64,000 nucleotides of DNA from Fasciola hepatica (lineage: Eukaryota > Platyhelminthes > Trematoda > Plagiorchiida > Fasciolidae), in NCBI GenBank assembly GCA_948099385.1, contig CANUEZ040000180.1:4486501-4550500 (forward strand), written 5' to 3'. How positions within the stretch are numbered: position 1 is the stretch's first letter; every line of letters starts with the position of its first letter. Shown here piece after piece: positions 1 through 9,884 of this stretch. The position numbers and the translations under genes are program-made. The notes beneath the pieces are model-generated. The model ran no database searches and was not told where the DNA came from. It was given only the letters and a program-made list of their open reading frames with translations.

Positions 1-3000
1 AGTCAGCGAATAAACCGCAGTCCCGCAAGCTGGAAAGCAAGCAAACGAATGAGCAAGCAATCAAGTAAAAGAGCCCGACTACATGTGCTCTCAGGCTTTA
101 AAAAGTAGGACCAGTCGGTACGTAGCAAGACTGATCAGTTACTATTGTCCGCGATGAAACATGATTAAAGATCGATAACAAGTAGACTCATGTCCATGCT
201 TGAGGAGAATACTGATTGGTTGTCCATGTAGTACAGGGTGACTCTAACAAGGCGTAAAAGTATGTCCCAAAGAGTGACCCGATCCCAGGAGTGTAAGCAG
301 TAATCTTGAATCCAAGAATATTTTATGCAAAAAGCGTCTGAGAATTGAATTTTCACAGAACCTCTGCGAAATACAGCACATGAAGCATTTGCTTGGCCTT
401 GGACACCGCTGAGAAGCACTCCTGGAACAGCTGGTGAGACTCGTAGTTTTTAACTCTAGGTGTACTGATACTCGGGTGCAGACGAATTACGAGTAGAGTT
501 TCTAGTCCGTTGAATCTCGATTCTCTCAACCCTGTATCTTGGATGAAATGTTTACAATTATTCCATAGTTACGGATATTTTTAACTAGATGATCAGACTT
601 ATTATATTGAATAGATCTATTTGGATATTTTGAGCCTCAGTTTCTACTTGCATTATCCGCAAGTAGTTAAATGAGGTTATGCAAGCCCCCCGTAAGGTGA
701 CTGATATACAGAAAAAAAGAGTTCCAAGGTTTGCGTTAATAGGATTCCATCAATGATCCTCACCATCAAAAAATTACCATCCAATACCCTAAAGTGTTAG
801 CTTTGAAGCGGCGGTGGATTGCCAGAGTGAGAATGACTTTCGATCTTCAAGAAGTGCCCTCTACTTAGTGGATATCAACCAACTGAAAGAAAGACCCCAC
901 AGCAATAAAAAGAGGAAATCAGTTTTGGAAGCGTGCATGGGCTTGAGATTGTACAAGCAAACAAGTCCTTACCCAAAGCACCTCTACATTTTAGTAACTT
1001 TAGGTGGCAGAACAGAATTGATGACCTTCAGAAAGTGCAAGCAGTGAACTCCAAACGAGTTACCTCGTAAAGCTTCGTAACTAAATATTCTTGGCAAGAT
1101 GAAAAGTCAAGAGAAGTAGTCGATTTTTACAAAAGTACAATGTTTGTTAGATACCATTTTGTTTAATAATAGGTAGTTTTCTACGTAATTCTTTTTTAAC
1201 CCCTTCACAAATCACTGGGGTCATGCTACCAGGCTGGTTTTCGATCATTAATTTGCTCTTTTCCTTGCACCTACTCCGTGCTCAGGGTCACTGGTGGCCG
1301 TCAACCGACCTGTGGGAATTTGCGCAGTGTATGACGGCCTGATATTAGGCCTATCAAAAGGGGAATCGGCTTTCTGTTTGACGGGGCGTAGCGCTAGATT
1401 ACATCAAACACGACTTTCCTTTTTGTGTGCTCTTATTCCACCAGTAGCCTATCTACGCTTTCAGTCATCAGAAAAACTCTACATCCTTTGAGGTATACTT
1501 ACAAGGTGGTACTTTTAGCCCCAAAACCATGGTCAGATTGATACGAGATCCAAGGGGCTTTGTCAGCTTTTCAGAGCGCACGTTAACCGTTTGTGTCTTT
1601 TACAGAGCCTAGAAATTTTGCTGGCCTACAACCATTTATAGAGTTGCGGTGTAGAACTGTTTGCTAAGAAGTATGTTGCATTTTCATAAACCGGCTCAGT
1701 TTTGGGCCAACTGTCAGCTTTTACTAACGTTTGTCGTCTACAGTAAAGATCTAATCTTTTCTAAACCCCTACTTGTTTTTATCCCTGCCACACAGGACTT
1801 TGCAAGATACCTTATATGGTTTACCAAACGGCCACGGGAAACTTCTCCTAGGGGATGGATGTCTTGTCTCATAGTATGTCGATAGCGTAGCACTGCTGTA
1901 GGGCAGTGTGCAGAAACTCAGCATGTTCTTAATTGGCGTGTGAATTATGTATCCGGATAAGTTGTGTACCTTGTTTTAGTGAGTTCAAAGTACTTTTGAA
2001 ATCCTGGCAAGGGCCTGTGCCTACTGTCAGTCTCAGCGGTGGGAGAATGAGAGCAAGCCATAGTTAAAATTACCTCGGTGGTTTGATTACAGCTGGATGT
2101 AGTGTAACGGGGCAGATCACATCCTGATTAGTGGAAGCCATAACGAATTTTATCTGCGTGACACATGGCTCTACCTCAGTGTACAGCTACAAAAAGCCGC
2201 GGTTTGTAGCTTTTTTCCTCGAGTTTAGGAGTCTTGGCTAGTCATGGTCGTGGATACTTGTCATCTTTCCGTTTTCGGAGACAGATCTGTTTGAAAAATT
2301 TATAGACTTTAGTGAAAGAATATAGAGGAATTCGCTGATGTGTGTTTGGCATCGAAAATCATCTTTCAACATGGGTAGTTACTTTACGTCCACTCTTACA
2401 GCCTGACAAGGTTTTACACGCAGCTGCCTACTCTTTACCCTTTTGATTTTTACTTCACTTACCGCTTTAGTCCGGAAGGAGACGCGAAGGTTAGACTAAG
2501 ACATGGTACAGGTGTATGAAGAAACCGGCATAAGCGCTAGTCTCGGCTGGAGCTTTCCACCTACCTGGTTGGGGCCCAGTGGGTGAAGACTATCATTTTA
2601 GGCGTCAACGGACACAGTTTACAAAAGAAGTCAATAGTGCAAATTCTGCACAGCCTACCTCTAAAACTTTTGCTCAGCGCAAACGTACGATACCACGAAG
2701 CAAAAATCACATCAGAACTACACGATCAGATGCATTTGTTCTTTCCTTTCTCCAATTTCTTCCACTTTGCTTTAAACTGCTCTATACGTTCTTTGCCGTT
2801 TTATCGCAATGGCAACATTACTGATTAAAAGCCGGCTTAAGATATCCAATTTTTTTGCCACCTTGTAAAGCTTTGTGCCTTCTGGCAGAAATAGAACGGC
2901 AAAATCCAAGTTACCCTTGCTCTCTAAAGGCCGCTTTACTCTTCGTCTAACTGCATGAAACTTTTCGTAACCGTCGATTTGCTTTAAGTGGCACCACACC

Positions 3001-6000
3001 CTATAGGTGTAATTTTATTCCTTGGGGACATTTTCAACCTGTGAATCGCTTTCCGCTTTTGTGGAATCCACGAACTAATACTTAGCGATCAGTAAGCGGG
3101 AGTACTTCTTTTATTAATACTGTTTGTTTTTTCTTTAAAGATTTGTACTAAGCGTTCCTGTGCGAATTGAAGTGAGAAAACATCTTGTGTCATATTTTTT
3201 AAAACATCATTATGAGAAAAACAATTTTCTTGATAATCGTAAAAGTGGCCAGCTATGGTTATTCAAATTTCTTGGGTAAAATCCAAGAAACCCCGAAAAC
3301 ATTTTTTTGGTCACACTGGAGGACATGAACGGATTTTGCAAGAAGCGGTTTTCTTATTTCCAAACCTTCCTTTTGTGAACTCAGTTTTATCCGCATTTTT
3401 CTTTCTACTTTTGAGTTCATATTATTTACAACTAAGTTTGCCACTGAGAGATAGAAAAGCTCTTTTGCACCCATCGCATGATTTTTAAATGTTTAAACTG
3501 AACCGAACACCTTTTCTGATAAAAAATTTCTGCCATCAGTTGGCAAAGTTTTGTCATTATTCCTAGGGTTTGAAAATTTGGGCTTTCTTTTCCAGGATAA
3601 CGGTGACCACTCGCATGGATTTTGTACCGTTTCAGACCCAGTAATCACTTAAGGTAAGTCTCAACCTGCAGATAGATAGGATTTATCGTATGCAAAATTT
3701 TCACTTTTTGGAGGCTTAAGAATAAGCTCATTCTGAATAATCCCAAAATATTCCTGTTCGCCAAGGCCATTTTTTATCACTTTTCTCAAGGTGCATTTAT
3801 TCAACCAGTTTTATCCATCTAGATGTCTATAACCAAACCTTGGTGAACATTATTTCGGTAAACATAGAACAACTTGCCCTTAGGACTTGCCATCAACTAT
3901 CTCAAATTTATGCTGTCGGACTTGAATAACGATCTGCAACCTTATAGTTGAAGTTTTTTCCCATAAACAAAAATTGCCGTGCGAGATAAGTAACTTGGGA
4001 ATCTTCCGTGGATAATTCTCAAACAACTTTTTTTATTCTTTTACATCCTGGTTGTCTAACTGATTTTATCCTGTCAGGGATATTGGTGATCGTCAGAAAT
4101 ATTCCAAACGCTGAGCTGTCATCCTATAGTCGCAACCAGGTCAAAATGAGACAAATCCAAATACGCTCTTCTGGCCATCGAATTTGGTTTTATTTTTAAG
4201 TGATTGGCAAAACTAGGCCAAGCTAGAAATTTGCATTTTCTGTGGCACAGAAACTTACTCTCGTGACTTCCGCAAGTTTATTGGCTGAACAAGACAAGGC
4301 GAACTAAACAACACTTTTTATATTTAGTCATCTCCACTGCAGTAAAAATTAACGTTTTAATATTTTGGGAAGCGTAACAACTGATAAGCAGTTCAATATT
4401 AACTTTTCAGTACTTCATGGAGAAGTGGAATTACTTTCTACCAGGTTTGCCCCAAAATATTTACAACGAATGTTGCGTACTGCTTTTATGACAGATTTGT
4501 TAACAAACCCTTAGCTCTACGCTTAGAAGTATACGTCAAAATGTAGCAGCTTAAATCGCACATAAGTAGCACGATTATTTACCGGAGCCTCATTTTAGCT
4601 TTACTTGAGTGTCTTTCAGCTGTAACAATGGGTGATCACGAGTGAAACAACGAAAAGTATATTCAAGTGACGGTCAGCTATGAGTCTTAGGACTCGTGTG
4701 GACCGCAACCTGGTTGCATAATTGCATATTAAATTTACATTATACCGCTGGTTGTTGTAAAAGCTGCTTGTCAACGTCAATAAGTACAGGGTAATTCTTG
4801 TTCTTCGAGCTAAGAAATGTGTAAAATTCGAAAAGTCGGCAGCTGTAGGTCGAGTTTTCTTAAGTGAAACGGAATTGCCACCGGTAAATAGCAATAAAAT
4901 TACCATTCACTGGGGAACATATGCAAATAGGGAACAGTCTGCGCGTGTCCAAACTCAGCTTGAGTTAACAGAGTACAAAGCTTTTGCCGTGACTTTTTAT
5001 AAGAATGGACAACGTATTTGTCAATAAAAGGTCGAGCAACTTATGTTTACCATAATATACAACCCATGAACTGCTTTTTGAAAAATGTAAAGCAGTGGCC
5101 TGAAACAACAGAAAGATATTCACTTTATCAGTTGCTCAAGCAAAGCAAAAAGAAATAGAGGCTTTATTGATTTTCAGCGCTCCTTTTTCCGAAATGTGGC
5201 TGTGCACGTACTGGCCCTCTAAGGGTCAGATTTTAGTGATCAGCCAATCATTCTCATCTGCCACTTGCGTGAACGTATTCTTTGCGAATGCGACAACCTC
5301 TAGCTCTATGTCAGACACATTTTTTTTCTCCACACTAGCTCGTGCGTGGTCTTTGTACTTTGTACTTGGTATCCAAAGTACTAAAATGAGCCCAAAGGAG
5401 AACACAAGTGGCTGGGACTCTTCAGTTTTCTCTGTTTGATCTCCTCGACGAATGTAACCTTACATCAGAGAGTGTGCTCTTTTACAGAGCTGCTTGAACA
5501 CCGAAATCACCTCTCAAAGATTGTTATTATTTGACCAAATTGAGCTTAAAGCAAGCCCAAATAGCCCAGTCAGCACAGGGATGCGCGGTTTAATCCAAGA
5601 GTAGTCCCGCGAGGGACCATCTTTTAATAATTAGCTTGAGAAGAGTTTTTGTCACATCGTTAGATTTGGACAGGTCTAAAACATGGAAAATTACTTGAAC
5701 TTTACTGAAAAACGCTGTGGTTTACCAGCCCGGTCCGCAGAAACAGAGAGCATTCAGTCCAAAAAGCTCCCCGAGGGACTACTTTGGGACTGTTTTAATG
5801 GTGTGGTTATAGTCGGAGAATTTAGCCCGTTACTTTAAGTACGGATCATGACATGGAATTACGTTTTGACTTCTCTTATAGAGGTATTGGGCTCCGGCAG
5901 TACCCGGATCATGCCAAGTAACCTCTGAGGATGTTATTTTCCCGAATGGAAATGAATTAATTTCCATTACCCAGAACCTCAACATGGAGTAATCCTTGTA

Positions 6001-6027
6001 GCAAAACCGGTGCAAAACCGCTCAGAA
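1..6027. other. No recognisable gene
   Basis: This AT-rich stretch has stops in all frames. Its longest ORFs are under 100 codons and carry no motif I recognise. I see no transposon domains, tandem arrays or RNA genes. It may be ordinary intergenic or intronic DNA, or very old repeats decayed beyond reading by eye. A minus-strand reading of about 5110-5440 has a fairly protein-like composition but contains an in-frame stop and matches no family I know. Confidence 0.5.
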
Positions 6028-6534
6028 ATCGACTGGTTTTTGACCGGTTTTCGGTCGGTTTGTTTAGCAGCCGATTTTCACGGACCAAAACTGAATTTAT
6101 ACGAAGGCCATTGACCACCAAAGTAACATGCGATGCATAATTGGCGTTTTATGTAAGCGTATTGGTTAAATTCATCGAAATTACTTGAAAACCTCGGTAT
6201 AGATCACTCTATTTTATTCCCTCAAAGTGGGCGAAATAAGGACAATTATCGGAAAATAATAAATCGGAAGATAGAAATGGGTACTTTTGAACTTAGTTCG
6301 AGAGAAGTGACAGAAATTAACGGAATCTGTCACGTGTTTCAAATTACTGACAAAAACCGCTCGGAAACCATTCAGAAACCTCTCGAAAACCGGCCGCAAA
6401 TTGATCGGTTTCTGAGCGGTTTGTGCCAATCTTTTGAAATACTTGATATGTTTCGTCAATTTCTTTCATTAGCTGAAGCTACGTATTACGTTACTTACTT
6501 TTATCTCCTGATTTATGATTTTAGGATAATTGTC

Positions 6535-6538
6535 CTTA
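6535..6538. repeat. Target-site duplication CTTA, left copy
   Basis: CTTA directly precedes the TG of the left LTR. The same four bases follow the right LTR. The opposite arm of the palindrome shows that the uninterrupted site read ...GTCCTTATTT..., with a single CTTA. Confidence 0.85.
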
Positions 6539-6846
6539 TGTAGCGGTTGCCATCTTCGTTCATACTTTTACCACGTTTATTGTTTAACTGAACGCTGACT
6601 GCCAAGCGCGGTGGCCATTTGACCGTTGCTCTTGCGCACGCTCTCACGCACGCTCCCAAATACACGCTAACCACTATCTCTCCCAATCGCCTTCTCGTTC
6701 TCACGGGTCGTGGAGAATACTGTTCTGGTTAACATATTTGTGCAGTGCCGCGCATTAGAGTAACGTGCAGGTGGTCCACGCAGTACAAAGGACCGAAGCA
6801 CGCGTTTACTAAGGAAACCGCGATGTAAGGTCTAATCAACCTTACA
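6539..6846 (+). repeat. Left LTR (308 bp)
   Basis: It starts TGTAGCGGTT and ends TTACA. It is identical by eye to 7602-7909 except in the last four bases (TACA against AATA). Near-identity indicates a recent insertion. Confidence 0.92.
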
Positions 6847-6848
6847 AT

Positions 6849-6866
6849 TGGTGAGCCCGACGTGAT
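6849..6866 (+). other. tRNA primer-binding site of the TRIM-like element
   Basis: TGGTGAGCCCGACGTGAT begins two bases after the LTR. It starts with TGG, the complement of a tRNA CCA end. Its TGAGCCCGA core also occurs upstream of the Gypsy gag on the minus strand (40407-40399). The tRNA species cannot be assigned without tRNA sequences. Confidence 0.7.
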
Positions 6867-7588
6867 CCTCAGGTCACGTGAGTTTCCTTGTTTTCTACCG
6901 TTCAAGGTCCCGTCTGCGTACGTTTTTGTGTGTTTTATTGTTTCCCTATCTTGATTTTTTTTTCTTTCGGTTGGTTTACCAAATAATATTTTTTTTCGTC
7001 CATACATATTTTGTGTGTCTAATTCGTCGTGATTTTTTTTTTCTCGCCATGGATTTACCAAAAAAACAGACCCGTGAAATTACAATCTGTAGTTATGGTT
7101 TCATTTTCTTCTGGTCTCCTAGCGACTACAACAACACCGAACATCGTTCGTGTGTTGTTATTACGGTCCAACATCCGCCCGCGCCCTCAGGCGCTATTTT
7201 GTTCCAGTTTACCTTGCCCTCTCTCAGACGGATCTAACAAGTCACATTGGCTTCATCCGTAGCCTGGCTGACTCCCGTGCACGTTCAAGGAGCCAACCGC
7301 TCGCTGGACAACGGGACGATTGGTCAGCCTGGCACTGGAAACGGCAGCTGGACGCCTTTTTGGATGGACCTGACGAGGCATTTTCCGGCTTGCATTCGTA
7401 TGAGACCCGCGGGCGCCAAAACACAATTGGACCCACGCACATCGGACCTCGAGAGTGCAGGCACCGGTAAACTCATCAGCAGTCGTTCGACGTCAACAAC
7501 AATATAACGGAGAAGCTATGAGGAGTTCCTGGACAACCAATAGTTCCGGCTTACCATCACGATCGAAGCCCAACTCCGTCGGACTTCT

Positions 7589-7601
7589 AGGAGGAGGCCC
7601 C
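7589..7601 (+). other. Polypurine-tract-like sequence
   Basis: aggaggaggcccc lies immediately before the TG of the right LTR, the place expected for the plus-strand DNA primer. The terminal cccc makes it an imperfect tract. Confidence 0.55.
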
Positions 7602-7909
7602 TGTAGCGGTTGCCATCTTCGTTCATACTTTTACCACGTTTATTGTTTAACTGAACGCTGACTGCCAAGCGCGGTGGCCATTTGACCGTTGCTCTTGCGC
7701 ACGCTCTCACGCACGCTCCCAAATACACGCTAACCACTATCTCTCCCAATCGCCTTCTCGTTCTCACGGGTCGTGGAGAATACTGTTCTGGTTAACATAT
7801 TTGTGCAGTGCCGCGCATTAGAGTAACGTGCAGGTGGTCCACGCAGTACAAAGGACCGAAGCACGCGTTTACTAAGGAAACCGCGATGTAAGGTCTAATC
7901 AACCTAATA
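7602..7909 (+). repeat. Right LTR (308 bp)
   Basis: Direct repeat of 6539-6846 with the same length. It ends TAATA, then CTTA. The only differences from the left LTR are two substitutions within its final four bases. Confidence 0.92.
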
Positions 7910-7913
7910 CTTA
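7910..7913. repeat. Target-site duplication CTTA, right copy
   Basis: Second copy of the 4-bp duplication. The foldback arm resumes directly after it (tttcaccgactttgaggg). Confidence 0.85.
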
Positions 7914-8118
7914 TTTCACCGACTTTGAGGGAATAAAATAGAGTGATCTATACCGAGGTTTTCAGGTCATTTCGATGAATTAAACCAATACGCTTACATA
8001 AAACGCCAACTAAGCATCGCATGTTACTTTGATGGTCAATTGCCTTCGTATAAATTCAATTTTGGTCCGTGAAAAATGGCTGCTAAGCAAACCGACCGAA
8101 AACCGATCGAAAACCGAT

Positions 8119-9884
8119 GTTACTAACGGGCTGGGAGCTACAAAGGAACGTTGTACAGCCCACCGAAATTAAAAAATAAAGTAGGTAAGCCACGGTTTCC
8201 TCAGTATGTTCAAACGTAGTCCCAAAATGTTCCATGAAGTTTTGAAAACGGTACTAAATTACGACGAACTGGGGACTAAATTTGGACTAATTGAGGATTA
8301 TTTTCTTAACTGAGAGGCTTTATCCTTGGGAATAAATCATTTTAACGATGATAGTCGAGTTAACCAAACTGGCTGGTTCTGAGTATAATTTAAGGGTTTC
8401 TTTTGGTACCATCAGCATATTAAATTTCAAGATTACGGTATCTTTTATAACTTGAAGTATGATTGCACACTTTCACATAATTAAGAGGCAAAACCACCGT
8501 GTTTTCGAAAATGAAAAGACCATTTCTGGAGGGGAAGGTCCAGTGTCTCCCTATTCTATCTTTATGAGGAAACGTTTTCGAAACAAATATGCGTATCACA
8601 CGGTTCAAGCAGTTCACTTCAGCTTCCAGGATCTACCGCCATGGTGGTTGTTCACCAAATTGTTCCATTCCTTGAATTAGTGAGCTCTTTTATGTCCGGG
8701 TGATTCTACGTATCAGATGCAGTCGAAACGAATAAATTGAAAACTTGGGATAGCGATGGTGCGAAAAGCGATTCTCGTGGCTTTAAATCGGCGCGGCGTT
8801 TTATGTAACTGTGTATGCCGAAAACTTTTGACTTTGGATTATTGAAACGAAACATACCATTTCACCTCAATTCTTCACAGAGGACAAGTAAGGAACCATT
8901 GAGAAGGTTTTTGCCATTCTGGAACTGCAACTCTGCTAGATCTTCTGCGGCTAAAGTAAATGGAAAGGCCAGGCAGATCAGGTTCGCTCAGTTCAGTCTA
9001 GTTTGTGCTGTGCCGGTGGTGGCGGAATTAAAGCGCGTGTTGAGACTTCCTTCGGCTGTACTCGAGTAATTCGGTATCTACCGCCGCGAATGTCACAAAT
9101 TCTTCCTTCGGCTTGCGCTTCGTGAAATATTTCACTACAGCTGTCTTGCCAAAATGAAACAGTAAGTGTAGTGACCTCGATCGTGCCGAGAAAATGACCG
9201 TTTTCTGGAAGCCACATTGGACTTATTTTCTCTGCAAACATTCTGAGGCGTGATTCTAATCGTTTTTTTTCATGCATACTTTTACCTGGACGGACTTTTC
9301 GAGGTTTCTGTCGACTTCGTTTTTAAATCATTTTTACTTTTGGTTTTTGCCGATCGTACAGGCCCGTGGTTCGCTTTCGGCTTCACTATCTATTTCGTTT
9401 GCACTTCGTGTATTTCTCGCACCCGTGCCTTTTCGGTATCACAATAAATGGGATACAGTCTTGCGCCTGCCCACCGACTCGAGTCTTCTCTATTTGTCCG
9501 ACAGTGGGGATTTCGTTGGTAATTCCCTGTGAGAGCGTATGGAAGACACATCCGTAAGCCGCACTCAACCATCTCCTACAGCTTCCTCTGGACTTTCGGG
9601 TGAGAAGCAACCGTGGTGAAGTTGCGGACTTGCCCCACTTGGGTTGGTGTAACGTGCTGTTTGAAATTGGGAGGATGATTCCTCGATCTCAAAATTGCTC
9701 CAAATTTTATTTATTTAGAGTTGTTTACTTTGACTCAGCAAATCAAATGTTTTAGCTGAAAGTGAAACTTTTGTTTGTGCGTTTCGATGTTCGTGAGTTC
9801 ATTGGTTAGTTGGCCACACAAAAGTCAGTTGGAACTCCATGTTAGCCGCAGGTTCCGGGTGTGCTGCTCTTATCGGCAGACGTA
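8119..9884. other. No recognisable gene
   Basis: Short ORFs only, none with a motif. It may include the 5' flank and terminal inverted repeat of the MULE that follows, but I could not match a terminal repeat between this stretch and 12260-12600. Confidence 0.45.

Larger units (their letters stand above)
6539..7909 (+). mobile_element. TRIM-like short non-autonomous LTR retrotransposon
   Basis: A complete small LTR element of 1,371 bp: a 308-bp LTR, a 755-bp internal region and a 308-bp LTR. It has a primer-binding site just after the left LTR, a purine-rich tract just before the right LTR, and a 4-bp CTTA duplication. The internal region has no Gag, protease, RT or integrase motif; its ORFs (for example 7150-7470) match nothing I know. 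Such elements depend on proteins of an autonomous relative. TRIMs are established in taeniid tapeworms (Ta-TRIM); whether this belongs to that group is inference. It lies inside the right arm of the foldback element and is therefore younger than it. Confidence 0.88.
6028..8118. mobile_element. Long foldback (palindromic) element, interrupted by an LTR element
   Basis: The left arm (6028 to about 6387) is the reverse complement of the right arm (about 6388-6538, resuming at 7914-8118). Matching landmarks are cctcggtatagatcactct on the left (about 6191) against agagtgatctataccgagg on the right (about 7941), and cggttttcggtcggtt against aaccgaccgaaaaccg at the outer ends. Paired positions sum to about 12775 inside the uninterrupted part, which puts the axis near 6388. 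The arms are about 360 bp and roughly 90-95% alike over the stretches compared, falling off towards the axis. The axis and both ends carry AACCG-rich motifs. No transposase ORF is present, so this is probably a non-autonomous foldback or MITE-like DNA element. I could not define a target duplication for it. Confidence 0.8.

Noticed and set aside
2579..2828. Overlapping 81-codon ORFs in two frames
   Set aside because: No motif, no splice context, and the two frames overlap; ORFs of this length are expected by chance in 64 kb.
6878..7470. ORFs inside the TRIM-like element as a possible Gag
   Set aside because: No capsid or zinc-knuckle motif, overlapping frames, and T-rich low-complexity at the start; better treated as non-coding.
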